Shown: positions 1 through 7,774 of the stretch, piece after piece
Position numbering within the stretch: the first letter of the stretch is position 1
Layout of the letters: each line of letters opens with the position of its first letter
Assembly: GCF_002735925.1 (NCBI RefSeq)
Contig: NZ_PEDL01000001.1
Location: 310,001 to 374,000, forward strand
Direction of reading: 5' to 3'
Length of the DNA: 64,000 nt
Origin: Sporanaerobium hydrogeniformans
GTDB lineage: Bacteria; Bacillota; Clostridia; Lachnospirales; Cellulosilyticaceae
The notes under the pieces: generated by a model
The model's database searches: none
The model's input: only the letters and a program-made list of their open reading frames with translations
Told to the model about the DNA's origin: nothing
Made by a program: the position numbers and the translations under genes

Positions 1-31
1 AGTATTAAAGCCAAAAGAGAGGAGGTAGGCA

Positions 32-1438
32 ATGCCAGCAATAGAGTTAGAACAATTTAAAAAGATTTTAGAACGCTATAAAAATGGACATGATGAGTAT
101 ATTAAGCAATGCAAAGTAGCGAGAATGTACTATGCACACAAGAATGATATATTAAGTGATTCAGCTCCAGCTAATAGAAACAAGCAAAAAGAAGATAATC
201 CTTTAAGAGCAGCTGACAATAGAATCCCTCATGATTACCATGCTCAACTTGTAAATCAAAAAGCATCTTATTTATTCTCATATCCGCCTACGTTTGATGT
301 AGGGAAGAAAGAGCTTAATGAGAAGATTAAGAAGATGCTGGGAGACAATTACGAGAAGTATTGTAATGAACTTTGTGTAGATGCTTCTAATTATCGCAAT
401 GCATGGCTGCATGTATGGAAGGATAGCGATAGTAAAGAATTTAAGTATGCACCGGTTAATCCTATTCAAGTCATTCCTATTTACTCAAATGGATTGATTA
501 AGGACTTAGCTGCAGTTATTCGTGTTTACTCAGAATACTTTGATGATGGTAGTACGTATTCAACAAACAACTATTACACAGTATATGAGTATTGGGATAA
601 AGAGGGATGTACTACATTTCGCAAGAAACAGAATGCTATTAGCTTGAATGATATTGAAAGCATTAATCGATTTGTTTCAGTCAATATTGATACTGGTGAG
701 AGCACAGAAAGTAATTATTATCAACATGATTTTGGAGAGGTACCATTTATTGAGTTTCCCAATAATAACATCAAAGATAGTGACTTAACTAAGATTAAAC
801 CATTTATTGATGTTATGGATAACGTATTAAGTGGGTATGTTAATGATATTGATGACATTCAGCAGCTCATATGGGTACTTACTAACTATGGAGGTACTGA
901 TTTAGATGAGTTCAGAAAAGACTTAAAGAAATATAAGGCTATCAACATGGAAAGTATGGGAGCTGATGATAAGTCAGGAGTTCAAACGATAGCTGTTGAT
1001 ATTCCAGTAGAAGCGAGAAACAAGCTTTTAGAAATTTGTAGAAAACAAATCTATGAACAAGGGCAAGGACTAGACCCTCATCCAGAAGGTGGTTATTCGA
1101 ATAGCTCAGGAGAAGCACTTAAATTCATGTATGCACCACTTGAACTAAAGGCATCACTCATGGAAATTGAGTTTAGACCAGGCTTTAATAAACTCATTAG
1201 GCTCATGGCAAAGAGTCTAGGAAAGAACGAATATTTTTCCATTAATCAAACATGGACTAGAAACTCTATAAAGAATGAGTTAGAGGCTTCTCAAATTGCT
1301 CAAAATAGTTTCGGTGTTATATCTAGAAGAACACTCTTAAAGAATCATCCATGGGTGGAAGATGTAGAGCAAGAACTCATTTACCTTGAGGAACAGGAGC
1401 CAGATCAGGAGCCTCCACTAATAGGTGGTGGTAGTTAA
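32..1438 (+). CDS. Phage portal protein (SPP1 gp6-like)
   Basis: Portal protein of 468 residues, the usual size for the SPP1 gp6-like family. It would form the dodecameric ring at one capsid vertex through which DNA is packaged and ejected. The N-terminal part is charged and helical (start MPAIELEQFKKIL), the middle has the family-typical segment DVMDNVLSGYVNDIDDIQQL, and the C-terminus is acidic and proline-rich. A strong GAGGAGG site at 20-26 sets the ATG. The stop overlaps the start of the next gene by one base (TAATG), implying translational coupling. The position directly before a MuF-type head protein supports the call. Confidence 0.9.
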   Translation: MPAIELEQFKKILERYKNGHDEYIKQCKVARMYYAHKNDILSDSAPANRNKQKEDNPLRAADNRIPHDYHAQLVNQKASYLFSYPPTFDVGKKELNEKIKKMLGDNYEKYCNELCVDASNYRNAWLHVWKDSDSKEFKYAPVNPIQVIPIYSNGLIKDLAAVIRVYSEYFDDGSTYSTNNYYTVYEYWDKEGCTTFRKKQNAISLNDIESINRFVSVNIDTGESTESNYYQHDFGEVPFIEFPNNNIKDSDLTKIKPFIDVMDNVLSGYVNDIDDIQQLIWVLTNYGGTDLDEFRKDLKKYKAINMESMGADDKSGVQTIAVDIPVEARNKLLEICRKQIYEQGQGLDPHPEGGYSNSSGEALKFMYAPLELKASLMEIEFRPGFNKLIRLMAKSLGKNEYFSINQTWTRNSIKNELEASQIAQNSFGVISRRTLLKNHPWVEDVEQELIYLEEQEPDQEPPLIGGGS

Positions 1439-3189
1439 TGGATAATCATACTTATTGGATTAAAAGGCAAGAGGCTAAATATCTAGCTGGAGAAAAACTT
1501 ATTACAGATTACTATAAGGGTTTGGAAAAAGCTTTTAAGCAAGCACAAAAGGAAATCACTAACGTAGTTAATGCTTTTTATATTCGTTATGCAAATGAAA
1601 ATAATGTTACCTTTCAAGAAGCACAGAAGCTTTTAACACGTGCAGAGATAGGGGAGCTTCAAGAGTTTATTGACATGGCTAAAGAATATATGGGAGAGTA
1701 TAACCTTGAACTTAATAACATGTCAATAAAGGCAAGAATAACCAGGTATGAAGCACTTCAAAAGCAAATAGATGTCGTATTGCAAAAACTCTATGCTACT
1801 GAATATGAACAAAAAGGTAGAGAGATTTTGCAAAATGCTTATACAGAGTCCTATTACCGAACTTGGTGGAATATAGATTGTTATAAGGGATTTCATTCAG
1901 AATTTGCTCAGATTAATCCAGTGCTTATTGATGAGCTTATTAACTACCCATTTAATGGGGCCAATTATTCTGCTAGGTTGTGGAAACAAAAGGATCATAT
2001 GCTATACAAGCTGAATGAATCTCTTACTACAATGCTCATACAAGGGAGAAATCCTAAAGTATTGGCACCAGAATTTGCAAAGCAATTTGATGCAAAGACA
2101 AAGGATGCTTATAGATTACTACACACTGAGGGAAGCTTTATCATGGAGCAGGCTACTCAAAAGATGTACATAGAGGACGGAATAGAGAAGTACGAGTGGT
2201 CAGCTACACTGGATCTAAGAACTTGCCATGATTGTAGCCCACTAGATGGTGAAGTATTTGATGTAGGCAAAGGTATTGTAGGGGAAACACTTCCACCCAA
2301 GCATAACCGTTGCAGATGCACCACACTACCTTATTTTAATGATGTTGATAAGTATATTAGCGAGAGAACAGCACGTAACCCTGAGACAGGTAAGAGCATA
2401 CAAGTATGGGAAGATATGAAATATGATCAATGGTATGACCGATATGTTAAAGGAGTACCAGAAGCAGAACTTGCCGAGAAGAAACTCAAAGGACTTTATG
2501 AAGACAGAAAGCAATGGAACCAGTATAAAGAAGTCCTTGGAAAAGAAGTACCTCAATCTATTGAAGCCTTCCAAGAGTTGAAGTATACTGATAATGAGAA
2601 GTGGAAATTATTAAATACTGAATATAGAAAAACTAATTCATACAATACAATCATTAAAAATGAGCCAGATATTACAAAAGACCTTGTAGAGATATCTAAC
2701 CGAACTAGTGTTAGTATGGTTGGATTGGAATACAGATTAAAGACCAAAGAGTCATTTATTCGGAAAGTTAATAGTGATAGTATGAATAGCTTTGATGGAG
2801 ATATTATTTCTAAAACTATTAGCAATACTAATGATGTTATTAGATATACATATCAATCTGATAAAAATACGTTTGTTGATTCATATAAATCTGTTTGTAA
2901 TTCTTTAGTAGATAAAGGGTATAAGACAATAAAGGTAAAGAATACATGGTTAGATAAGCGTAACCCATATAATGGAGTGAACTGTATATTTGAAGGTTTA
3001 AATGGTCAAAGATTTGAAGTGCAGTTTCATACTCCAGAGAGTTTCAATTTGAAAAATGGAGATATGCACAAGTTATATGAAAAAATGAGACTTGATACAA
3101 CAAGTCAAGAAGAAAAGAAAAATTTAACAATTAAGATGTTTGAACTATCGTCAAAGTTAGAAAGACCATTAAATATTGAACAAATATAG
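1438..3189 (+). CDS. MuF-type minor head protein with C-terminal RelA-like toxin-type domain
   Basis: Residues 1 to about 320 form a phage Mu gpF/SPP1 gp7-type minor head protein. The diagnostic Cys/His end of that domain is visible at residues 260-300 (RTCHDCSPLDGEVFD and PPKHNRCRCTTLPYF). The protein continues to 583 residues, well beyond a plain MuF protein. Its last 120 residues contain DVIRYTYQ, a GY-IKVKNTW segment, NPYNGVNCIF and GQRFEVQFHTPESF. These resemble the core strands of RelA/SpoT-like nucleotidyltransferase folds (YxGxN, ExQxHT). MuF proteins with variable C-terminal toxin domains are a known class of phage polymorphic toxin; assignment of this tail to the RelA-like group is an inference from motifs only. 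A small acidic protein follows and could be its immunity partner. Confidence 0.85.
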   Translation: MDNHTYWIKRQEAKYLAGEKLITDYYKGLEKAFKQAQKEITNVVNAFYIRYANENNVTFQEAQKLLTRAEIGELQEFIDMAKEYMGEYNLELNNMSIKARITRYEALQKQIDVVLQKLYATEYEQKGREILQNAYTESYYRTWWNIDCYKGFHSEFAQINPVLIDELINYPFNGANYSARLWKQKDHMLYKLNESLTTMLIQGRNPKVLAPEFAKQFDAKTKDAYRLLHTEGSFIMEQATQKMYIEDGIEKYEWSATLDLRTCHDCSPLDGEVFDVGKGIVGETLPPKHNRCRCTTLPYFNDVDKYISERTARNPETGKSIQVWEDMKYDQWYDRYVKGVPEAELAEKKLKGLYEDRKQWNQYKEVLGKEVPQSIEAFQELKYTDNEKWKLLNTEYRKTNSYNTIIKNEPDITKDLVEISNRTSVSMVGLEYRLKTKESFIRKVNSDSMNSFDGDIISKTISNTNDVIRYTYQSDKNTFVDSYKSVCNSLVDKGYKTIKVKNTWLDKRNPYNGVNCIFEGLNGQRFEVQFHTPESFNLKNGDMHKLYEKMRLDTTSQEEKKNLTIKMFELSSKLERPLNIEQI

Positions 3190-3204
3190 AGGGAGGTGGA
3201 GTAT

Positions 3205-3411
3205 ATGGAAGATTTTTATTTTGCATATGGGTATAGCAAAGGTAAGGTAGATAGGTTATACAGAAGAATTGATGGAAGTTTTGAAAGGTATGATTTTGAT
3301 ACTAAAACATGGGTTGATGCTCCAGAACAATCTTGCATCTATATTGGTGAAGATTTGATGTATGATGAAATATCAGAAGATGATGCTAATAAAGTAATAA
3401 ATACCAAATAG
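3205..3411 (+). CDS. Small acidic protein, possible immunity or accessory protein
   Basis: 68 residues starting MEDFYFAYGYSKGK. The ATG at 3205 is preferred over an upstream in-frame GTG at 3196, because GGGAGG at 3191-3196 sits a normal distance before 3205 and would overlap the GTG. The protein is acidic and rich in Tyr, Asp and Glu, without a signal peptide or membrane segment. It lies 15 bases after the MuF-toxin gene and is followed by a terminator. That position fits an immunity protein for the toxin domain, but this is inference and no family is recognised. It could equally be a routine small phage protein. Confidence 0.7.
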   Translation: MEDFYFAYGYSKGKVDRLYRRIDGSFERYDFDTKTWVDAPEQSCIYIGEDLMYDEISEDDANKVINTK

Positions 3412-3446
3412 GCACTTACTTAGTTGAATGAGTAGGTGCTATTTTT
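3412..3446 (+). terminator. Intrinsic terminator
   Basis: GCACTTACT pairs with AGTAGGTGC (one G-U pair) around a 10-base loop, followed by TATTTTTAT. It directly follows the stop codon at 3411. Confidence 0.75.
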
Positions 3447-3468
3447 ATGTAAAAAATGAGGTTGTAAG

Positions 3469-3777
3469 ATGATAGATAAAGTAAAAATAGGATGGAAAAC
3501 TTATAAGGTTGAATCTGTAGAACCAAAACAAACGTTATTTATTGAAGGCAAAGAATGCTATGGAACTATTGATTATGACAAACAACAGATTGATTTAAGC
3601 ACCACTAATAGCAATGCTCTAAATGAGGTTACACTAATACATGAAGTTCTCCATGGGATAGAAGATATGTATTACTTGGACTTGGGAGAAGAAACTGTAA
3701 AAAGGCTTGCGGAGGCAATTTATACGGTATTGAAAGATAATAATTTAGATATTGTTAAGCAATGTGAAAAAGCGTGA
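3469..3777 (+). CDS. Small phage zinc-metalloprotease-like protein (HExxH)
   Basis: 102 residues with a clear HEVLHGIED segment near residue 63. This HExxH zinc motif sits in an amphipathic helix, as in ImmA/IrrE-like and other compact phage metallopeptidases. The upstream half is beta-rich (IGWKTYKVESVEP, YGTIDYDKQQIDLS), also typical of short phage metallopeptidase-like proteins. No membrane segment or signal peptide is seen. Genes of this kind occur near head genes of Firmicutes prophages, with unknown substrate. It lies between two hairpin structures and just before a minus-strand mini-gene, so it looks like an accessory insertion in the head operon. The fold call is inference. Confidence 0.75.
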   Translation: MIDKVKIGWKTYKVESVEPKQTLFIEGKECYGTIDYDKQQIDLSTTNSNALNEVTLIHEVLHGIEDMYYLDLGEETVKRLAEAIYTVLKDNNLDIVKQCEKA

Positions 3778-3806
3778 CATTTAATTGCCACGCTCTACTT
3801 GTAAAA

Positions 3807-3947
3807 CTATTTCTTTTTTGGTTTAGCTTGTGATAAAGCACTTCCAGCAACACTTTTTGAAGCTTTGCTTGTTCTGCTATCTTGTAATATTTTAGAAGCA
3901 GTAGAAGCAACTTTAGAACTAGTTTGTTTAGTATTTTTTGCTACCAT
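3807..3947 (-). CDS. 46-residue Ser/Lys/Ala-rich protein on the opposite strand
   Basis: Reading the minus strand from 3947 gives 46 codons, beginning MVAKNTKQTSSKVAST and ending SALSQAKPKKK before TAG. Its upstream AAGGCGG can act as a ribosome site about 9 bases before the ATG. The protein is strongly basic and low in complexity, with repeated Ser-Lys and Ala-Ser pairs, suggesting a small nucleic-acid-binding or disordered protein. It is the only minus-strand gene candidate in the late operon. I recall similar tiny Lys/Ser proteins near head genes of Firmicutes phages, but cannot verify homology here. Function unknown. Confidence 0.6.
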   Translation of the reverse strand: MVAKNTKQTSSKVASTASKILQDSRTSKASKSVAGSALSQAKPKKK

Positions 3948-4035
3948 ATGCAACACCGCCTTTCCTTATGTATTTCAGCTCTGCCAAGCTGATAAATGAA
4001 TTATAGAATAAGAGAACTGAATATTGTGTCGTAAT

Positions 4036-4112
4036 AAAGCACTAAGTAAATCTTAAGCGAAAACCACCAGTTGAGAGGGGGAGTGGTGAGTAACTTCTAC
4101 TTAGTGCTTTTT
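4036..4112 (+). other. Long stable stem-loop before the scaffold gene
   Basis: A perfect 13-bp stem (AAAGCACTAAGTA with TACTTAGTGCTTT) encloses about 49 bases, inside which ACCAC pairs with GTGGT to form a second helix. A short T run follows. The element ends 73 bases before the scaffold ATG. It may be a terminator, an mRNA processing or stability element, or a small structured RNA. The stretch from 3948 to 4185 holds no gene. Confidence 0.6.
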
Positions 4113-4185
4113 ATATGTCCGGAATGACGTAAAACTATCAAATCCATGTGATGATAACACGTAAAAATCGTAGGAGGATATAGGG

Positions 4186-4809
4186 ATGAAAAGAGAATTT
4201 CTAGAAGGATTATTAAAAGACATCAAAGAAGAGGACAGAAAAGCTATTGTTGACAAAATTATGGCTGAAAATGGGACAGATATCAATGCAGCTAAAGGAG
4301 ACACCAAGAAACTGGAGGATGAAGTAAAGACGTTAAAAGGTGAAAAGAAGAACCTTGAAGGTCAGCTTACCACAGCTAATGGAACAATCGAGGATCTAAA
4401 GAAAGGTAACCCTGATGTTGAAGCTTTGCAAACTAAAATTAAGGAGCATGAAGCGACTATTGCTAAACAGAAGCAAGAACATGAAGCGGAAGTTACCAAG
4501 CTTGCACGAGAAGCCATTAATACAGAGTTGGTCGGTAAGTACAAGGCTAAAAATGCGAAGGCTGTTATGGCTCTTATTGATGCGTTTGAAGCCAAAGACA
4601 ATGAGGATTACAAGACATTACTAGATGCTAAGCTTAAGGCTTTAAGTGAGGCAGATGATACTAAGTTTATGTTTGGTGAAGCCCAAATCAAACAAAACTA
4701 TAATCCAAATGGTGGTGGGAATCCTGGTAAAGAAGGTTTAGGGGCTAGCATGGCAGCTCAAAGAAATACAACACAGGCACCAGCGTTTGACCCTTGGGCA
4801 ATTAAATAA
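4186..4809 (+). CDS. Phage capsid scaffold protein (GP20 family)
   Basis: 207 residues matching the phage minor structural protein GP20 (scaffold) family in order and composition. The start is MKREFLEGLLKDIKEEDRKA. A long charged coiled coil spans about residues 45-110 (heptads rich in Lys, Glu and Leu), and the C-terminus is Gly/Asn-rich and ends near PAFDPWAIK. Scaffold proteins assemble inside the procapsid, guide capsid subunits and then leave or are cleaved; the C-terminal end usually contacts the capsid protein. AGGAGG at 4172-4177 sets the start. It lies directly before the decoration and capsid genes. Confidence 0.85.
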   Translation: MKREFLEGLLKDIKEEDRKAIVDKIMAENGTDINAAKGDTKKLEDEVKTLKGEKKNLEGQLTTANGTIEDLKKGNPDVEALQTKIKEHEATIAKQKQEHEAEVTKLAREAINTELVGKYKAKNAKAVMALIDAFEAKDNEDYKTLLDAKLKALSEADDTKFMFGEAQIKQNYNPNGGGNPGKEGLGASMAAQRNTTQAPAFDPWAIK

Positions 4810-4824
4810 AGGAGGAATAGAAAA

Positions 4825-5199
4825 ATGTACGCAAAAACAGTGAATTATGATAATACACCAGAGTTTTTAGCAGCAGAGCATCATGTATGCTTTTCTACTA
4901 CAATTAACAACACAGGAATTACAGCAGATAGCAATGGAAAGAAATGGGCTATTGCAGGTAGTTTGATTGATGCCACAGGTAACGTGGTAACAGTTACTTA
5001 TTCAGCAAGTACCTATACACCATCCGCAACACCAGTAGGGATTTTATTCCACACTGTAGACGTTACAGAGGGCTCACAACCAGCATCACTAATGGTTGAA
5101 GGGTATGTAATGGCTGAGAGATTACAAGGTGATAATGTAGCAGGATATGTAGCAACAGCAGCATTTAAAACAGCATGTCCAGAAATTAAATTAAGATAA
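4825..5199 (+). CDS. Probable head decoration protein
   Basis: 124 residues, beta-rich and Thr/Ala/Val-rich, with no membrane segment. It lies between the scaffold and the major capsid gene, where lambda-gpD-like capsid cementing proteins usually sit. The segment TPVGILFHTVDVTEGSQPAS and the later VMAERLQGDNV resemble the strand pattern of such decoration proteins (partner ring contacts and trimer core). GGAGG at 4811-4815 precedes the ATG. The name rests mainly on position, length and composition; a head fibre base is the alternative. Confidence 0.65.
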   Translation: MYAKTVNYDNTPEFLAAEHHVCFSTTINNTGITADSNGKKWAIAGSLIDATGNVVTVTYSASTYTPSATPVGILFHTVDVTEGSQPASLMVEGYVMAERLQGDNVAGYVATAAFKTACPEIKLR

Positions 5200-5212
5200 G
5201 GAGGGCTATCTA

Positions 5213-6232
5213 ATGCCAAGAATCGAAGAATTATTAACCCCAAAAGAATTGATTGATTATACAAAGGCAAGAGCATTACCACCAATGGTAGGTGAAACAC
5301 TCTTTCCAAGCCAAAAAACAGATGCATTAGACATTGAAATGATTAAAGGTGCTAGCAATTTGCCAGTAGCAGCAAGCGTACATGCTTTTGATACTGAAGC
5401 CGAAATTGGAAGCAGAGAGGGTGGAAGCAAAAGTTTCCAAGACCTTGCATTAATCAAAAGAAAAGAAAAAGTGGATGAGAAAACACTTATTGCACTTAAC
5501 AATCCAAGGACATCAGCAGAAGAAAAACGTATTATCAGTGATCTGTTCAACACAGTGGATAGACTTGTAAATTCAGTATTAGTTAGAGTGGAGGCTATGC
5601 GCCTTGAAGCCCTCAGTACAGGAAAGATTCAAGTCAATGAGAATGGTGTAAAGGCAACCATTGACTATGGAATGAATGCAGCCCACAAAGCAAGTAAAAC
5701 ATGGGCTACTGGTACACCAGATATCCTTCAAGATATTTTTGATATGTGTACTACAATCAACACGAACACAGGCTTTAAACCTTCTCGTATCTTAACCAGT
5801 ACAAAAAATCTTAATATCTTACTTAAAGATGCATCTATTCGTTCGGCGGTATTTGGTGTTAACTCAGCCATGTTGCTTACCTCTGCTCAGCTTAATCAGT
5901 TTTTAGTAGCTCAATCCCTTCCACAAATCGCAGTATATGATGCTATGTATCGTGTACAAGCTAAAGCAGGTACATATACAACTAAACGCTATTTAGCTGA
6001 AAATGCTCTTGTTTTAATGCCAGAGGGTAAGATGGGTGATACTTTCTATGGTCCTACAGCTGAGGAAATCGAATTGGCTACAAAAGGTGATGTAGATATC
6101 GAAATGATTGGAAACATCTTAGTAGAGCAATATGCAACAAATGATCCAGTAGCTAAGTGGATTAAGGCAGTAGCAACAGCTATGCCATCCTTCCCCTATG
6201 CAGACCAAGTAGGCGTTATCACCGTATCTTAA
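5213..6232 (+). CDS. Major capsid protein (phage capsid E family)
   Basis: 339 residues, the right length for the lambda gpE-like branch of HK97-fold capsid proteins. The N-terminal signature LTPKELIDYTKAR and the following PMVGETLFPSQKTDALDIEM segment are typical of this family. The centre (TINTNTGFKPSRILTS) and the later region on Asp/Glu-rich strands fit the A and P domains. It builds the icosahedral shell. AAGGAGGGC at 5199-5207 gives a strong start. A hairpin immediately follows the stop, which may separate this highly expressed gene from the connector genes. Confidence 0.9.
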   Translation: MPRIEELLTPKELIDYTKARALPPMVGETLFPSQKTDALDIEMIKGASNLPVAASVHAFDTEAEIGSREGGSKSFQDLALIKRKEKVDEKTLIALNNPRTSAEEKRIISDLFNTVDRLVNSVLVRVEAMRLEALSTGKIQVNENGVKATIDYGMNAAHKASKTWATGTPDILQDIFDMCTTINTNTGFKPSRILTSTKNLNILLKDASIRSAVFGVNSAMLLTSAQLNQFLVAQSLPQIAVYDAMYRVQAKAGTYTTKRYLAENALVLMPEGKMGDTFYGPTAEEIELATKGDVDIEMIGNILVEQYATNDPVAKWIKAVATAMPSFPYADQVGVITVS

Positions 6233-6258
6233 TAGGGGTAGTATTTGCTACCCTTATT
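6231..6258 (+). terminator. Hairpin after the major capsid gene
   Basis: AATAGGGGTAG pairs with CTACCCTTATT (11 bp, one G-U) around TATTTG, overlapping the capsid stop codon. The T-rich tail is short, so it may act as a leaky terminator or as an mRNA 3-prime end stabiliser. Confidence 0.5.
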
Positions 6259-6278
6259 ATTGTAAAGGAGGAAGCTAA

Positions 6279-6623
6279 ATGGTACTTGATAAAGTAAAAG
6301 GCTTGCTTAAGTTATCACAAGATGAACCATTAGTTACTTTTACAGTAGGCATGGTTACCGATGAAGTACTTAATTACTGTAATCTAACAAGTATCCCTGA
6401 AAGGCTTGAGAACGTAGTAGCCATGATGTGCTTTGATGTTATTAAGCAAAGTGGTCTCTCTCTGTCTGAGGATAAGGAGGATCACGTTAAGAGCATACGT
6501 GAAGGGGATACAACTATCCAATATGTTTCCACTACAGAAATGATTGTAGAGCGTATCAAAAACCCTTCTTTTATGTTCAACTATACCGCACAGCTTAATA
6601 CTTTTAGGAGGCTAAGAAGATGA
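6279..6623 (+). CDS. Head-tail connector protein (gp6/YqbG-like)
   Basis: 114 residues, mostly helical, placed directly after the capsid gene where head-tail connector proteins (HK97 gp6, SPP1 gp15, skin YqbG) are found. The N-terminus (VLDKVKGLLKL and a VTDEVLNYCNL helix) and the later EDHVKSIREGDTTIQY fit the family pattern. It would bind below the portal and extend the DNA channel. AAAGGAGGAAG at 6264-6274 precedes the ATG. The stop overlaps the next start by four bases. Confidence 0.75.
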   Translation: MVLDKVKGLLKLSQDEPLVTFTVGMVTDEVLNYCNLTSIPERLENVVAMMCFDVIKQSGLSLSEDKEDHVKSIREGDTTIQYVSTTEMIVERIKNPSFMFNYTAQLNTFRRLRR

Positions 6624-6952
6624 ATCCATTAGCTAGGCTCTGGAAAGATAAGATGACCGTTTATCGCTTTCAAGAAATAACTGAGGGAGACATTACACAT
6701 GAAAAAGATGGAATGGTTTGTGATAATATACCTTGTAAGTACAGCAAAAGTAGCTTAACCGAAGCAAGCGAGGGAGCTCCTCAGCTTGTTAATCGACATA
6801 TCTTATTTTGTGCAAGAGATACAGATATCAAGGAAGGTGACAAGGTAGTTGTTACACAACGTAACGGCAATACTGTAGAGCTTGCAGTAGGTGAAGGCTT
6901 TCCTTACACCAGTCATATTGAGTTTAGCGTTGAGAGGAAGGAATTCCTATGA
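6620..6952 (+). CDS. Head closure/stopper protein (XkdH-like)
   Basis: 110 residues, beta-rich, in the position of the phage head-closure protein (SPP1 gp16, PBSX XkdH). The start MNPLARLWKDKMTVYRFQE is typical: a short helix followed by strands that report on a gene product contacting the connector. The segment DKVVVTQRNGNTVEL fits the small beta-barrel. It likely plugs the DNA channel after packaging and receives the tail. The start overlaps the previous stop (ATGA), and the stop overlaps the next start. Confidence 0.75.
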   Translation: MNPLARLWKDKMTVYRFQEITEGDITHEKDGMVCDNIPCKYSKSSLTEASEGAPQLVNRHILFCARDTDIKEGDKVVVTQRNGNTVELAVGEGFPYTSHIEFSVERKEFL

Positions 6953-7359
6953 ATACGAATCAGCGTGCTAATCAAATGGCTATTCAGAAGTATCGCAAGG
7001 AATTAATGGCTATGATAAGTGATATTAAAGAGATTGATGAGCGTGTGTTAACTAAAGCTGTTAATGTAGGGGAATCAGAAGTTAAACAAAATACACCAGT
7101 AGATACCGGATTTATGAAGAAGCAATGGTACGTATCACCTACTAAGCGAACAGCTAATGGTGTAGAGAAAAGACTTTACAATATTGCAGATTACGCCTCC
7201 TATGTCAATTATGGTCATCGCATTGTAAAAGCACAGGTTACAGTTGGATTTGTTAAAGGTAGGTTTATGCTAGAAAAATCAGTAGCTAAGGTCAATAAGA
7301 CATTAGAAACAGAGTTTAAAAAAGAAGTAGAGAGGGTGAATAGAAAGCATGATAAGTAG
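6949..7359 (+). CDS. Tail completion protein (HK97 gp10/XkdI-like)
   Basis: 136 residues with the motif NTPVDTGFMKKQWYVS followed by YNIADYASYVNYGHR. These are the hallmark strands of HK97 gp10-like proteins, whose usual text is TPVDTGxLr and YAxyvEyGt. The C-terminal helix is charged. In the PBSX order this is XkdI. It acts in joining head to tail. It overlaps both neighbours by a few bases, so the connector genes appear translated as one coupled group. Confidence 0.85.
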   Translation: MNTNQRANQMAIQKYRKELMAMISDIKEIDERVLTKAVNVGESEVKQNTPVDTGFMKKQWYVSPTKRTANGVEKRLYNIADYASYVNYGHRIVKAQVTVGFVKGRFMLEKSVAKVNKTLETEFKKEVERVNRKHDK

Positions 7360-7762
7360 CATTAAAGGATGCATAGCTAGAAAGCTTAAGGAAATCTATC
7401 CAGCTTATACGGTTTATGATGAGGATATTCCTCAAAACTTCAAAACACCTTCTTTTATGATTAACCTTATTCAGGAAGACTATTCTAAGTTACTTCATAT
7501 GAAGTCAAAAGCAACCCTTAGCTTTGATGTAGCCTATTTTAGTGGGAGTAAAGCAATCAATAATGATATACAAGATGTTCAAACAAGCCTACTAAGAAAA
7601 TTTGATTTAATTAAGAAAGATGATTTTAAAATAAGGATACTCAATAAGCGGTGCAACACTACGGATAAGGTGTTGCACTTTTTATTTGATGTGAATTATA
7701 GAGAAATCAACCAAGAAGCATTTATAAAAATGCAGAAAGAAACAACGAATACACGTTTGTAA
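7349..7762 (+). CDS. Tail terminator protein (XkdJ-like)
   Basis: 137 residues. The N-terminal helix and strand (IKGCIARKLKEIYPAYTVYDEDI), then PSFMINLIQEDYSKLL and a final strand set (HFLFDVNYREI) match the phage tail terminator fold found before sheath genes in PBSX-like phages. The protein caps the tail tube and sets the end of polymerisation. It overlaps the previous gene by 11 bases. It is followed by the sheath gene after a GGAGGAG ribosome site. Confidence 0.75.
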   Translation: MISSIKGCIARKLKEIYPAYTVYDEDIPQNFKTPSFMINLIQEDYSKLLHMKSKATLSFDVAYFSGSKAINNDIQDVQTSLLRKFDLIKKDDFKIRILNKRCNTTDKVLHFLFDVNYREINQEAFIKMQKETTNTRL

Positions 7763-7774
7763 AGGAGGAGAAAA

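Noticed and set aside
5013-5327. 104-codon minus frame across decoration and capsid genes
   Set aside because: It is a shadow of well-supported + genes, with no minus ribosome site.
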